From positions 1,054,001 to 1,118,000 of the forward strand of contig JASPKZ010007527.1 in NCBI GenBank assembly GCA_030220185.1: a stretch of 64,000 nt of DNA, given 5' to 3'. Positions 21,264-31,819 of this stretch are shown here, piece by piece; the stretch's first letter is position 1; every line of letters begins with the position of its first letter. The translations under genes and the position numbers were made by a program. This stretch comes from Diploptera punctata (lineage: Eukaryota > Arthropoda > Insecta > Blattodea > Blaberidae). A model generated the notes under the pieces. It was given only the letters and a program-made list of their open reading frames with translations. It had not been told where the DNA came from and searched no databases.

Positions 21264-21305
<42 letters not shown>
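20790..21305 (+). mobile_element. CR1/Jockey-like LINE 3' end with (ATT)n tail
   Basis: A short frame (to 20949) reads SYSTSFTVASACSWNLLPRD, the conserved W-N-x-LP-x-x-IR end of Jockey/CR1 polyproteins. A long AT-rich 3' UTR follows, ending with CCTTAACTCTGCCAGGTAAA and ATT repeats. The same end recurs at 21.37-21.65 and 39.99-40.38 kb; the RT at 63.3 kb may belong to it. Confidence 0.75.
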
Positions 21306-21306
<1 letters not shown>

Positions 21307-21790
21307 GATATTTGAATTCAGCCACTTCCTTAAAATTTCCCTCATTTGTCATTATTTTCCATTTCCATTATATAATATATAAACATTAACTGCATAACAA
21401 CTATATAGAGCATTCCATTAATAATGAACTAGGAAGCTACTTACTTTATTTTATATCATTTTAATTTTATTATATTCTATGTTTTTGTTAGCATTAGATC
21501 ACATCATCATTGTATTTCGTTTAGTCTGTATTTTAATATCTTAAAATTGTAAAATGTATGTAATTTTTGTATAATTCTACTATTCGCTGGTTGAGTGGAA
21601 TAGGCCTTATGGCCTTAACTCTGCCAGCTAAAATAAAGTATTATTATTATTGCATTTCTATGTGTGAACATATATTTGGTTTTATTGATGTTTACTTCCA
21701 GTCCCAATTTCTAAGAGTTACTCAATAGAGCGTGTATGCTGGTCCTTAGTATCGCCTCGCTATCATTCAATATTACTGCTTTGTTACATA
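21306..21790 (-). mobile_element. LINE family A fragment split by a CR1-like 3' end
   Basis: The thumb-region sequence (KYLG... on the - strand) at 21306-21372 continues at about 21653-21790. The two parts abut in the intact family A sequence. The insert 21373-21652 is the 3' UTR of the CR1/Jockey-like element, ending TTAACTCTGCCAGCTAAAAT and ATT repeats. Confidence 0.75.
21373..21652 (+). mobile_element. CR1/Jockey-like LINE 3' UTR insertion
   Basis: Shares CTGGTTGAGTGG...GGCCTTAACTCTGCCAG and the ATT tail with the 20.8- and 40-kb copies, but it diverges upstream, so it is an older or sister subfamily. Severely 5'-truncated, no coding sequence. Confidence 0.7.
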
Positions 21791-21799
21791 TTGAATAAG

Positions 21800-22720
21800 A
21801 ATTTCTCTTTTGATTTGAATACAAGTTAGATGCACGTGGCTTTACGAATCCCTGTCTGTTTCCCGGTTGCTTTCAAATTTCCGGTATTCAAGATTTACAC
21901 GACTGCTGGGCTCGCGAGCCCCGTGCTGCATTGAGTATGTGCACTCATGTGGTAATTTCACACGTGTTTGAGTCAGCTGTACACAGTGTTAAGCAGCTAA
22001 TGAAACAAGCATCGAGGACTTACTCCCTCTATCTAATGAAGTTCCTCTTAATAGACCTTTCCTTTTCATACTCGCCCTCTGTGCATTATCGCCTACTTAC
22101 AACACACAGTCCACAGACGAAGTGTATGAAAGCATTAGGAATATCATACTCATCATTAGGGCGAGGCAATTAATGATTTTGCATATTTTTCTTATGAAGG
22201 TTGAAACATTGCTTGCATATATGAACATGTACGGCATTAAAAAACGAATTAAATGAAAAGCAATTCGTTAGGGCATTTTTTTTTTTTGCATTTTCTTAAC
22301 TTTTTTAGGGATGTCATTATTTGGCAATTTTTGGGTCATTTTGAGCATTTTTTACACTTTTCCGGAAGGCTGTGACATTGTTTGTATTTGATTTAAGAAT
22401 TTTATTATAATTCAGTATTTTTCCTTGTCAATACAATTTCTTGGAATTAAGTAGTTGTTTTGCTAACTACTAGCCCTATTTTTCAAGGTATGTGCACAAT
22501 GAACTTGTCCACTTCTAGAAATTTTATTCAATTTCCTAGAGCTTATGCTAGCTTCTACCCTTATTCTGATTGTTAACTGCAATTCAAAATTTCTGTAAAA
22601 GTGCACTGTGTAATTGAAATGGATTTTCTGCAATAAAAATGTACTGTGATGTGTATTTTTAAAATACTTTTCTTTTAATATTTTGATGTTAAGTTAAATT
22701 TTATGTAATTCAGTAATCAA
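21800..22720. other. Unassigned AT-rich sequence
   Basis: No gene or RNA recognised. T-rich GGGCATTTTTTT near 22.28 kb resembles sequence at 8.6 and 23.2 kb. Confidence 0.3.
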
Positions 22721-22734
22721 GTGAGTACTTAATC

Positions 22735-23185
22735 TTCTTCTTCTTCTTCCTTACAAGTATTAGGCCAAGACCTGTTACGATCCCATAGAAAATTTTCCCT
22801 CCAGCATCTTCCGGAAAATTCTCATATAAGACTTGAAAGCACAATAATAGTCCCTTCGATTGGTTGCTGGCCAAAGGAAGGCAAAACCAGTGATGGGGCT
22901 GCCATCTTATAGCCTCTGGTCAGGCTTTTCTGGAGAAGAAAAGGAAATAAAGGAAAGAAGAAATGGAAGAAAGGAAAGACTCCCTAGCCCTCGGATGCCC
23001 TAATAGCGTCGGGGTCGAAAAACAAGAGTTAACCAAGAGAGGTTTGATAGTAAAGTTAAAAGAGGTTGATAGTAAAGTTAAAAGAGTGCAAAACACAAGT
23101 AAGTGGAAGAAATGTTTTGCTCAGCTTGGGCACTTTGTGGTCGCCATCCACATATCCCCTAGATGAGGACCCCTGAGGGAGAGTA
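22735..23185 (-). mobile_element. Short internally deleted LINE-like repeat (family L type), copy 2
   Basis: The inverted counterpart of the 4.37-kb repeat with the CTT-repeat tail at the left and the leader (ATCCACATATCCCCTAG) at the right. It contains a local duplication of GTTGATAGTAAAGTTAAAAG that the first copy lacks. Confidence 0.65.
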
Positions 23186-23189
23186 CTTA

Positions 23190-23900
23190 ATCTAATAAAT
23201 ATTATTATTGGTAATTCTTAACTTTTTATTCATTTTTTATTTTATTGGTAATTTTTGCATTTATAGGTCATAAATGCATTTTTATTTTGGATTTGTTACC
23301 AATTTATAGGTCATTAAATGCCTTGCCCTACTCATCATGAAGGATTGTACTATGGCTTACCTTCATTTGTGACGCTGAGCGGGCGTGATAGTTCCTAGTC
23401 TGACAGACACACTTACCTCACAGTGAACTACCAAACATTAAAATATAAAGTAACTAAACTGAATAAGAAGAGCAAATTTAATTACCGTAAAACATAACAT
23501 TGAATAGGCCTGAAATAATCTAGAGATGTGTGGCACCATAGACTGTTCCTAAATTCTCAGGTAGTAAGTCATTGTATCCCGTGCCCCTCTTCGCCCTTTG
23601 CTTTCATTCTTCTCGTCTGTGGAGTTATACATCTTCCTACACACAAAAACCTATGTATTCTGCAGTTAATTTGTTTCCATCTCGATCTATCGTCATTTCG
23701 GTCGAAAACAACACAATTGGACATTATACCTCTTTTATCATTTATACTTTTAAAATTTACCGTATTGGCCCGAATATAAGCCGCACTCTTAATTTTAGGG
23801 GGGGGGAAGAAGAATTTAAAAAAATTGAATTTAGAGAGATGTATCTGTCACATACCCAGCAAATAAAACTGTTTACACTATTTAAACACATTTTTCTTCA
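23190..23900. other. Unassigned sequence
   Basis: No recognised gene. Around 23.77 kb an ATATAAGCCGC motif and a G8-9 run occur; the motif is common in arthropod repeats, but I cannot assign it. Confidence 0.3.
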
Positions 23901-23909
23901 GTTATCCAT

Positions 23910-24242
23910 CCATCCATAGTCATTCTGCCCGAAGGCAGGTCCTTCACTGCAATTATAGCATTTCCATGCTATGCTTGCAGCTTTACTAGGGAATTGTAGG
24001 TGTGGTAGCTTCCCGTTGCTTTCCACACCGGTGAAGGATGATGGTGGTGATGATGACAATGATAAGGGTGATGATGATGGCCATATGACTTCGGGGACCG
24101 TTTGGGCCTTAAAGTTTTCCTGACATTTGTCTTACAGGTGAGGAAAAACCCCGCTAAAACCTCACCCAGAAAAACTGCTCCGACCGGGGATCGAACCCGG
24201 GCCCGCTGCGTGACAAGGCAGCACGCTACCTCGAGACCACAG
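23910..24242 (-). mobile_element. tRNA-Asp-headed SINE, copy 2
   Basis: Same family as at 1.1 kb, inverted. The head at 24165-24242 keeps the B box (GGGTTCGATCCCC on the - strand) and the GTC loop. The body includes a GAT microsatellite-like expansion near 24.04-24.08 kb, which varies in length between copies. Confidence 0.85.
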
Positions 24243-24432
24243 CGAATGTGGCTAAATCAACTAAATTAATGAGTGTTCTCCAATGTCACAGCTCGTCCCA
24301 ACTAAACGTTTTGCCGGCTTCTCTATTAGACGTACTCCTTACAGCCAGGACGTTACTGCATGTTTGGAATAGGGAACTGGGTTGCCATTTTAACAGTATT
24401 TTCTTGAGAGAAATCCTTATATAAAACTGAAA

Positions 24433-24590
24433 TTGTTGTTTATAAAGACGTGAAGATCGATGAACGTGTTGCTATGCTTTTCCAGTGCCTTGTGGATCAT
24501 ACACAACAAAAATTGTATTTCTGCCTCATTTCGTTGCTGAGAAATAACGTTTCAAAGAGTGTATACATCAACTTGGGACGCTCTGTAAAG
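24433..24590 (+). mobile_element. Solo end of the 6.8-kb long-TIR transposon family
   Basis: Closely matches the right TIR at 8.10-8.25 kb (GTGAAGATCGATGAACGTGT through ACAACAAAAATTG), ending at GGGACGCTCTGTA. No opposite end was seen nearby. Confidence 0.75.
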
Positions 24591-25041
24591 CCAATTTTAA
24601 TGCAAAATAACATGCTACTAACTAAATATTAACAATTTAATACAGAATTGAGCGCAAAAGTCATCTATCTCTATAGAGTGGAAAAATAATCTAACCCATA
24701 TTTAATTAAAAATGCTAAACAAGAAGTAGAAGATATATAATGAATACTGATTCAGTTAGAAAAATGTCTAACTGAATCGGTGTTCAATATTTATTTTCCT
24801 TTTAAAGTTATTTCGTTACATTCTTTGTGTCTTTCTTATTTTCACTCAATTTCTCTAAGATCCTGATAGAATTCACAGAACTATGGTAGAAGGCATATGC
24901 ACACGTGCAATAATTGTTTTCCTTCACTACTACTCATGACTTGACTAACCTCTTCTGCCATTTTGTTACATATAGATCACTAGTGGCTTGAAAGCAGTCT
25001 TTTGAAAATAAATGAAACAGATCTGGAAGAGAGTAGGGATA

Positions 25042-25141
25042 ATCTTGTTGAAGCTTTCCGGGCTGTTTGGATGTCAGACGCAGTCTCTGGGAACTACAAG
25101 CCTCAAGACCACGACCAACAGCCCGGAAATCTTCAACAAGA
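25042..25141. repeat. 25-bp-arm inverted repeat
   Basis: TCTTGTTGAAGCTTTCCGGG at 25042 is inverted at 25117-25141 with one mismatch; the spacer is about 48 bp. It abuts the GAA tail of the neighbouring family B derivative. The shape resembles short palindromic termini of the Penelope-type repeats, but no coding evidence links it. Confidence 0.6.
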
Positions 25142-25610
25142 CCTTCTTCTTCTTCTTCTTCCGAATGCAGTATTGGGTGATGATGCCCGTTCTGCGACTA
25201 CAAATACTAATCTGCTTATTTCTTGTAGTCTTTCGAGTATTTAAAGTTTTCCCCATTATAGGTTACCAGCCTATAGTTGGGTAAGTCCAGTGGTGGGGTT
25301 GCCACCTCAATGCCTCTTGGACAGACATGCTTTTCTGTAGGGGATGCTCCCTTAGCCTTTGAAGTTTCTCCTTCTCCGCAAGGCAGCGGTTCCTCTCTCT
25401 TTCCCTGAGTGAGGGTAGGGTGCCTCTTCCGCCAAATCTGCCGTATTAAGGGTATCCTCTCCGCCTTCATTGCCGTTGAGGTCTTCACCGTTCCCTGATA
25501 AGGGGCCGTCACATGGTACTATCAGCCGGGCCAGCTGAACCAAGGTTTTTTTACGAGGTGTTACTCCTCCTCCTCCTTTCTCATCCGGCCGTGAAAGCCT
25601 AAGTCAATAT
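25137..25610 (-). mobile_element. Internally deleted LINE family B (leader plus tail only)
   Basis: Left part (25140-25203) is the family B 3' tail (GAA repeats, CATCACCCAATACTGC on the - strand). It is joined directly to the family B leader (25210-25610), which matches 42.69-43.06 kb. No endonuclease or RT remains. In the leader a frame (25543-25352) has no domain. Confidence 0.75.
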
Positions 25611-25917
25611 AAGAGTAGGGATAGTTTTACATCCACCATGCCGTGATATTCTCCGGATACACTGAAAACTCAATTTTTAAATTTTTGTTGATTAGATCTC
25701 TTTTCGGGGCAAGTATTCAATGACATGAAACTATTTATCACAAAACACAACAGCAGTGTCAGCTGTGCAGTATGGAAGCTTGAAGATAGAGAGCATGACT
25801 CAAGGCATATCGGCATTGTGTAATAATTTCCAAGAACTGTATTTTACATAGCAGACTGTTAACTTTCCACATTAGAGCCAAGCCACAAGGACAAAGCGAT
25901 ACACAGTATATATTAGT

Positions 25918-26300
25918 CTTCTTATTCTTCTTCACTTCCGGGTTTAGGCAAGAGTTGCCTGTTCGTCTTCACTAATAGATCTAAGACCATCTCTTCCGAG
26001 GACGTCCGACATCTCTTCTCCCTCTTGGAAAATAATGCAAGATTTTATTTGGTAATCTACTTTCTTCCATTCTTTCTACATGTTCTTTCCACTGTATCTT
26101 GTTGTTAAATATCTTTTCTTTTATGGAGTAGATCTGCAGTTCTTCACGGATATTCTCGTTTCTAATCTGGTCCATTCTAGTGCAGCCTTTTTACTCTTCT
26201 TAAAAATTTCATCTCGGCTGCTTGGATTTTACTTTCTTGTTTGGTAGTGGTAATCCAAGATTCACTCCCATACAAAAGGACAGGGACCGCCATTGTTTTA
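25918..26300 (-). mobile_element. LINE 3' end (family G)
   Basis: - strand coding for MDQIRNENIREELQIYSI, WKEHVERMEESRLPNKIL and GRRDVGRPRKRW, preceded upstream by [12 protein letters not shown] degraded sequence. A typical RTE-like C-terminus; 5'-truncated near 26300. Confidence 0.75.
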
Positions 26301-26344
26301 TAAAAATTAGTTTATCCCTTAAATTGACAAAACACTAGTTCTTC

Positions 26345-27085
26345 TTTTCTTCTTCATCACCATCATTGGCGTGATTTTCCTTTTAGTTTGACTTTAGCTT
26401 CCCTCGTAACAACCATCCATTCTCTTCGGTCAGTGGCCTTATTTCTCCAATTCGTTATGTCAGTCTTCCGTAGGTCCACCTGTACATCGTAACCTAGGCC
26501 TCCCAACTTTTCTCCTTCCATCCAGCTTAGCGTTTGATATCATCCTGGGCAAACGTTCATTCTGCAAATATGGCCAACCATTCGATACGTCTAACTTTAA
26601 TATATGTAACTCTATCGTTATCTTTGCCCACCGCTGTGGTCTCGAGGTAGCGTGCTGCCTTGTCACGCAGCGGGCCCGGGTTCTATCCCCGGTCGAGGCA
26701 GTTTTTCTGGGTGAGGACCTGTAAGACAAATGTCAGGAAAACTTTAAGGCCCAAACGGTCCCCGAAATCATATGGCCATCATCATCATCATCATCCTTCA
26801 CCGGTGTGGAAAGCAAGGGGAAGCTACCACACCTACAATTCCCTAGTAAAATGCTATGATTGCAGTGAAGGACCTGCCTTCGTGCAGAATTACTATGGAT
26901 GGATCGTTATCTTTATGGGCTAGGCAAATTGCCTGTTCCTCCTCAGAGCTGTTCTGTCCCTTTCACTGGCCATTCTACATTCCTTGATGCTCTCAGCTTG
27001 TAGTTAAATGCTGCTTTCGGTATTCTTTCTACATGCTTGAACCATTTATCTCTGTATTTTCAATTTGTTTCGTTCATATATTTAC
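26345..27085 (-). mobile_element. LINE 3' end (family H) split by a SINE
   Basis: - strand segments on both sides of the SINE (26345-26613 and 26915-27085) belong together: degraded thumb/GHI and KVGRPRLR-like coding plus a basic tail. The 12-bp sequence ATCGTTATCTTT is duplicated at the junctions. Confidence 0.7.
26626..26902 (+). mobile_element. tRNA-Asp-headed SINE, copy 3, with 12-bp target duplication
   Basis: The SINE lies between two copies of ATCGTTATCTTT (26614-26625 and 26903-26914), which fixes its ends. It is shorter than copy 1 because the segment after CTGGGTGAGG is deleted. The ATC array is shorter too. Confidence 0.9.
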
Positions 27086-27087
27086 GA

Positions 27088-27290
27088 CATGTGGCTCGTA
27101 TGGGGGATGCATGTAAGCTTCTTGTAGGAAAAAACGCCCAGTTGATAGACCAAGAATGAGGTGGCAGAATATCATTATGCACGATTTGAGGGAAGTTGAT
27201 TATAAAACATTAGCTCAGGATTGGGATGTATGCGGGGCTTATGTCCGCTGATGAAAGAACCTACGGGTTCGATAGAGCCAGTTACTTAGT
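27088..27290 (+). mobile_element. LINE family A 3' fragment
   Basis: Begins at GTGGCTCGTATGGGGGATGC (GHVARMG region) and ends at the CCTACGGGTTCGATAGAGCC terminus, with several small deletions. Confidence 0.75.
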
Positions 27291-27469
27291 TATGGGATGA
27301 AGATAATTATAAATAAGACGAAGCCCACGATTATAGAAAGGAAACAAGACGAGCCCTCATCATCACGTGTCCATTAATTTGCTGGTATATATAGTGAACA
27401 ACACATTTGCCTTTATGAGGAAGCTAACTCCAAGAAACTTTTTTGGTCTCCTAATTAATTTTGAATTCT

Positions 27470-27925
27470 CCTTGTATCCTACATGATCTATATAGGAAAC
27501 AATAATAACAGTCAAATATCGTAGACTGCGATGGGTAGAACATGTGGCACGGATGGGGAATAAAAGAGCAGCATGGAAGCATATTGTAGGAAAACCAGAG
27601 GGAAAACGCCCAGTTGGTAGACCAATAATGAGGAGGGAGAATAACATCAATCATTATTTGAGGGAAGTGGATTATACCGGGCTTCCAATATAAACCCGGA
27701 CCGGCCTCACGGGGTTTCACCCGTCAGGCAGCGCTCTCTCCTCGTCCGCATTTCACTCTACCAGCCGCTCGTCCTTGAACTAGTCAGTTTACTATCGTTC
27801 GACAAGATGAGACGTGTTATATGGGGATGATTAGAAAACATTAGCTAACGATAGGGATGTGTGGAGAGCTTACGTCCACGCAGCCATAAAAGCTTACGGG
27901 GTTCGGATAGTGCCAGCTAGTTTAG
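27470..27925 (+). mobile_element. LINE family A 3' fragment with GC-rich insert
   Basis: Family A coding tail (RRLRWVEHVARM, GKRPVGRPIMRR) runs to the GATTATA motif near 27677, is broken by a GC-rich insert, and resumes with GGGGATGATTAG at 27826, ending near 27915. Confidence 0.7.
27680..27825. other. GC-rich insert of about 145 bp
   Basis: The segment (GGGCTTCCAATATAAACCCG ... AGATGAGACGTG) is much more GC-rich than its surroundings and interrupts family A between two TTATA motifs, possibly a 5-bp target duplication. Origin unknown. Confidence 0.5.
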
Positions 27926-28025
27926 GCAGAAAGATAGACCAGACAGATGATTAGATATTAGTTTCACTCTAGTTATTTCCCCTACCATCGTTATGTGTAC
28001 CATCCGTAAATATAAATATAAAAAA

Positions 28026-28382
28026 TTAAGGAGGGAAGGAAGAAAGAAAGAACAGAAAGAAAGAAAAATGAAGAAGAAAAAAAGAAATAGAAAAAAGAAA
28101 AAGAAAGAAAGAAAGAAGAAAGAAAAAATAGAAAAAAAAGAAAGAAAAGAAAAGAAAAAGAAAAAATAGAAAAAAATAAAGAAATAAAGAGAAAGAAAAG
28201 AAAAGAAAGGAAGGAAAAAAGAAAGAAATAAAAAAATAAATAAAAAGAGAGATAGTAAAATAAAGAAAGAAAAGAAACATAGAAAGAGAGAATAAGAAAG
28301 AAAGAAAGAAAGAAAGAAAGAAAATATGAAAGAAAGAAAAGCAAAGATAGAAAAAGAAAAAAAAAGAAAGAAGAAGAATAAG
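28026..28382 (+). repeat. Polypurine tract of about 360 bases
   Basis: The + strand is almost entirely A and G (AAAGA/AAAG/GAAA variants) with a few T interruptions. The long open frames on the - strand here (Ser/Phe/Leu-only) are artefacts of this composition. Such tracts can form triplex DNA. Confidence 0.9.
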
Positions 28383-28826
28383 GATGGGTTGAAGGAAGGA
28401 CAGTGCCAACGTGTTAGTTACTTACCATCATTAGATCTATGGACAAAGAATGAATGGGACATGCTGATTCTTACAGTATTAGCTAGGTCAAGCCACCAGA
28501 CAGGCAGACAAGTGACGACAGGTCAGCCGTGACTGATACACACACCGTGTGCCTCGCATCCGGAACAAGTTCACACTCACAAAGTCCGACGATTCAAGAT
28601 AAGTTTCATTGTTGCAATAACAAAATCCCCCCCAAAGTGTTTCAAGGGCGTTCAATTAGAGAATAAAATTAGCAAGATTTCTCTGGCCATCAACAAATGT
28701 ACTTGAACACTAGAGAATGCGAAGAAAAACAGCGAGAATGACCTCCGTTCCATATCAAGGAACACGTTTCTACAATTAAAAGTTATGGGGTCGTTGAAAT
28801 GTTTCCAAACAATAGATTATTCATAC
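28383..28826. other. Unassigned sequence
   Basis: No recognised gene or element; moderate GC. It may be single-copy. Confidence 0.3.
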
Positions 28827-28936
28827 TTACTAACTCAGGGGCACTAACGAACCCCTAGGTTCATGGCCGCGCGGACATAAGCTCTCCACACATACCTAAG
28901 CTGGGCTAATGTTTTCCAAACATCACCTGTATACTC
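28827..28936 (-). mobile_element. LINE family A 3' end, left part (split by the LTR element)
   Basis: The conserved terminus CGAACCCCTAGGTTCATGGC and the upstream LAQ...WRAYVRA coding, cut at CATCACCTGTATACTC. It continues at 37436 beyond the provirus. Confidence 0.85.
28933..28936 (+). repeat. 4-bp target duplication, left
   Basis: ACTC precedes the 5' LTR and is repeated after the 3' LTR at 37436-37439. Four bp is usual for Ty3/gypsy elements. Confidence 0.85.
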
Positions 28937-29664
28937 TGTAATATATATTGAAGTATATCATAATATATATTGAAGTATATCATAATATATATATATTTTA
29001 TAATATGAACATTCATTATAATGTATGACTGTCCTAAATTAACACAATTATTGACCTAATTGATCTTTTTGTTAAAATATGCTGAAGAATGATTTTAAAG
29101 AATTCTGTCATGAATATTTAAATAGGTATTACCTTTGTAGTTATTTGGAAAAGTCATGCAGTATAAGGGATTGTTACACAATAGGTAGTCTTACCTAATG
29201 ATGACTTAGCTTTTAAAAGGTCATAGGTTAAGCGCATTCAATATGCTTTTCAGAAAGGGAGAATCTGGTTACATGTACAATACAACCAAATTGATTCTCA
29301 CGTATACATTGTAACTACGTCATTACTCAACTGGTATATATGTATGAAACTTATGATTGTAAGTTAGACAGTTTTTTTCATCGGTGTTACCGATACCCTG
29401 TCTCACGTTTTTTTTGTATTAAAGTCTGTTTGTTTCTCACTACTGCTCCGCTGTGTCTTCTTATAGTTAGGTTTAATCCTATCTACTAACCACATTTCCG
29501 AAGAATTCCTGGGGTTGATTCCTAATCTATAAATTTACAGATATCTACTAGAACTTCAAGACGATCTTCACCTCCTGACACAACTCTTACTTATTTTGAT
29601 TATTATTTATACTTTAAAAATAATCCTTATAATTATAGAAGGAATCGACCACCCAGATATTACA
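28937..29664 (+). repeat. 5' LTR, 728 bp
   Basis: Starts TGTAATATAT and ends ATATTACA (TG...CA). It has a tandem duplication near its start (TATATTGAAGTATATCATAA twice) and an ATTAAA at 29418-29423 followed by GT-rich sequence, a candidate polyadenylation signal. It differs from the 3' LTR by eye only in two homopolymer lengths (T7/T8 near 29372 and T8/T7 near 29408). Confidence 0.95.
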
Positions 29665-29682
29665 TGGTGGCAGCGCATCGGG
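29665..29682 (+). other. Primer-binding-like site
   Basis: TGGTGGCAGCGCATCGGG begins right after the LTR. TGG at the start is the complement of a tRNA CCA end. I cannot assign the primer tRNA with confidence. Confidence 0.6.
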
Positions 29683-30028
29683 ATTGGAAAACCAGCGAGC
29701 AGTGAGACATCCGAAGGTGCGAACGAGCTGGAGAGACTCTTCAATTAGTCCCAGATAATTCAGAGCCTATCTCGAGGGATCAACGCTCCAGAGTAATCCA
29801 CAGGCGCCGTGGTACCCGTAAACGCACCAGAGGAAAGCAGACAGTGGTCCTGAGGCCAACACCAGCAGCCACCGACGCGCTCGAGGGACGTCCTTGGTGT
29901 TCAGCCGTTGGCAGCCTGCACCGCGAGAGGAGTCGCACCCTGAGGGGAGCTGAAAGGCCATCACTACGACTCTGAACTGTGCATCTCAGACCACCCTACA
30001 TCTTTCTTTAGGTGAGTCCAATTCCATT

Positions 30029-30905
30029 ATGGCTAGCGAGGGCGATATTGATATTAGCGAGGAAAGCTATATCCCTGTAGTTCAAGCAGTAAGTTGATAC
30101 CCCGAACATTCGATGGAAACCCCAAACATTTAAGAGAATTTATAGAAGGAGTAGAAGCTGCGGTTCAGGTAGTCCATCCAACCAAACACCCTTATTGTTA
30201 AGATTTATAGAATCCAAAATTTCAGGAGACGCTAAAGATAGACTTTTAGCTAGGACAGAGAGAAAAACTTGGATTCAAGTTAAAGCAATATTGGAGGAGA
30301 ACTTTTCTGTAAGGAGAACGCTAGAATATTATGCAGGAATACTCTTTAATTCAAAACAAAGTACAAATGAAACAGTTGCACAGTGGGGTTCAAGATTAGA
30401 TGGAATAGCCATGGATTTAAGAAGAGAAGTCAGAAATAGATTGGAGAGGTTAGAAAGACGCGATAATTCGAGATATGTAGAAGGAGGCCTACAGCTGATA
30501 GGAGAATTTTTAAAAGGTACTTTCGTAGCAGGGTTAAAGGACGATAAGATTAAGTATATAGTAAAGGCTAAGGGTGAAGAAGAATCATTAGCGCAACTAA
30601 TCGAAACCGCATTACAGGAAGAAAGCGAGGTAAAGTCCACGAGATTTAGGGGTAATCAAAATGGACAAGGACATCCAATCACAGGGGCAGTAAAAAGGGA
30701 ATTTAGAAGACCGTACGGATCAGAGATAAAGAGAGAGGTTAACCTGGCCACAAAAAGAAATAAGGTGTTATAATTGTAATGAGATAGGGCACATTAGTAG
30801 AGAATGTGGTAAGAGACCGCAACCCCGTAGGCATGGAGGACGGGACAGAGCAGCTCTGGGAGGCCGCCAGGGAAACGAGAATTCGGGTTACCTGAGCAGT
30901 CGCAG
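30029..30905 (+). pseudogene. gag: gag of the errantivirus-like element (broken)
   Basis: A start codon at 30029 opens 22 codons and then meets a stop (30095-30097). The main Gag frame runs at 30195-30773 and encodes a basic, helix-rich capsid-like region with ISGDAKDRLLARTERKTW and LREVRNRLERL-type segments. A CCHC zinc knuckle (Cys codons at 30766, 30775; last Cys 30805) lies in a different frame. So at least two frame breaks separate start, capsid and nucleocapsid parts. Gag would package element RNA. Confidence 0.8.
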
Positions 30906-30938
30906 GTAATCCTCCCGTCTGACTGCGCGCCAGGACTC

Positions 30939-31763
30939 ATGGAGTGCCTGAGGGATCATACTAGGGTAAATATGGAAGGGGAATTACCTGAACTAGTTGA
31001 TCAGAAGTTTAAGGATAGGATAGATAAAGCCGCTAAAATAGTTAGTGACGCAAACGAATCCCCAGATGACAGTGTTTGTTGGGCAGTGTCGCAAGGCGAA
31101 CTGCATAAGTTGACTAGAACGCCGATAAATGGGTTCTGTGACTGTGGGCCTAGCGTGGTTGGGGAACGCCAAGAGACTGTAGGCTCGAAACAGTGGAATA
31201 ATAGAGAGAAACGCCAGGAGATTGTAGGCTCGAAACAGTGGAATAATAGAGAGAAACGCCAGGAGATTGTAGGCTCGAAACAGTGGAATAATAGAGAGAA
31301 ACGTCAGGAGATTGTAGGCTCGAAACAGTGGAATAATAGAGGGAAACGCTACGAGTCGTCCACAAGGGATAGAACTTGGGATAGTGGATTTAAGGAAAAA
31401 TCCAAGGACACCAAACCTACCTCAATGGAGACAGCGTGTTGTGAGATCGAAGTAGGGACTCTTAATGCTATTAATCAGTGGGACGCCTCTGGTTATGAAC
31501 CGAGACCCTGGGAGATGTATATCCTAAGTGAACAATTAAAAAATGGCCTAGGTTTAGTATTGATAGATACTGGTGCACAAATATCATTAGTTAAAGAAAC
31601 ATCACTAAAGAGAAACGTTATAAAGGATAACTGTAATATGAAAATACAAGGTATTAGTGGGAACTCTATAAAAGTAAATGGGATAACTCAATTAGTATTG
31701 AATAATTGTGAAAATCATACAGTTGTTAATTGTCATATAGTAGATAAATTACCCAGAGATTAA
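30939..31763 (+). CDS. pol: Protease-containing N-terminal part of pol
   Basis: The 275-codon frame ends shortly before the RT frame. Residues about 77-136 contain four 15-residue tandem repeats. The retropepsin motif LIDTGAQISLV is near residue 210; DTG codons are at 31567-31575. The frame ends at a stop soon after KLPRD, and the next conserved stretch continues in another frame. Aspartic protease function (Gag-Pol maturation) follows from the DTGA motif. Confidence 0.8.
   Translation: MECLRDHTRVNMEGELPELVDQKFKDRIDKAAKIVSDANESPDDSVCWAVSQGELHKLTRTPINGFCDCGPSVVGERQETVGSKQWNNREKRQEIVGSKQWNNREKRQEIVGSKQWNNREKRQEIVGSKQWNNRGKRYESSTRDRTWDSGFKEKSKDTKPTSMETACCEIEVGTLNAINQWDASGYEPRPWEMYILSEQLKNGLGLVLIDTGAQISLVKETSLKRNVIKDNCNMKIQGISGNSIKVNGITQLVLNNCENHTVVNCHIVDKLPRD
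31167..31346 (+). repeat. Four tandem 45-bp repeats inside pol
   Basis: Units start at 31167, 31212, 31257 and 31302. Each encodes a 15-residue RQEIVGSKQWNNREK-type peptide and keeps the frame. Copies 2 to 4 are nearly identical, copy 1 differs at three or so bases. The peptide is polar and charged, probably a flexible linker before the protease. Confidence 0.95.
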
Positions 31764-31819
31764 TATATATTTTAGGCCAAGACTGGCTCATGGAACAAGG
31801 TTATATGTTTAAATAAAAG

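Noticed and set aside
25216..25543. Overlapping - strand frames rich in Arg and Glu
   Set aside because: They lie in the LINE family B leader and have no motif; the matching leader at 42.7 kb is likewise non-coding as far as can be seen.
27991..28409. Long - strand frames of about 117-127 codons over the purine tract
   Set aside because: They consist almost only of Phe, Ser, Leu and Tyr because the + strand is A/G-only; composition artefact.
31167..31346. CRISPR-like array
   Set aside because: The four 45-bp units are contiguous with no spacers and preserve the pol reading frame; a tandem coding repeat in a retroelement.
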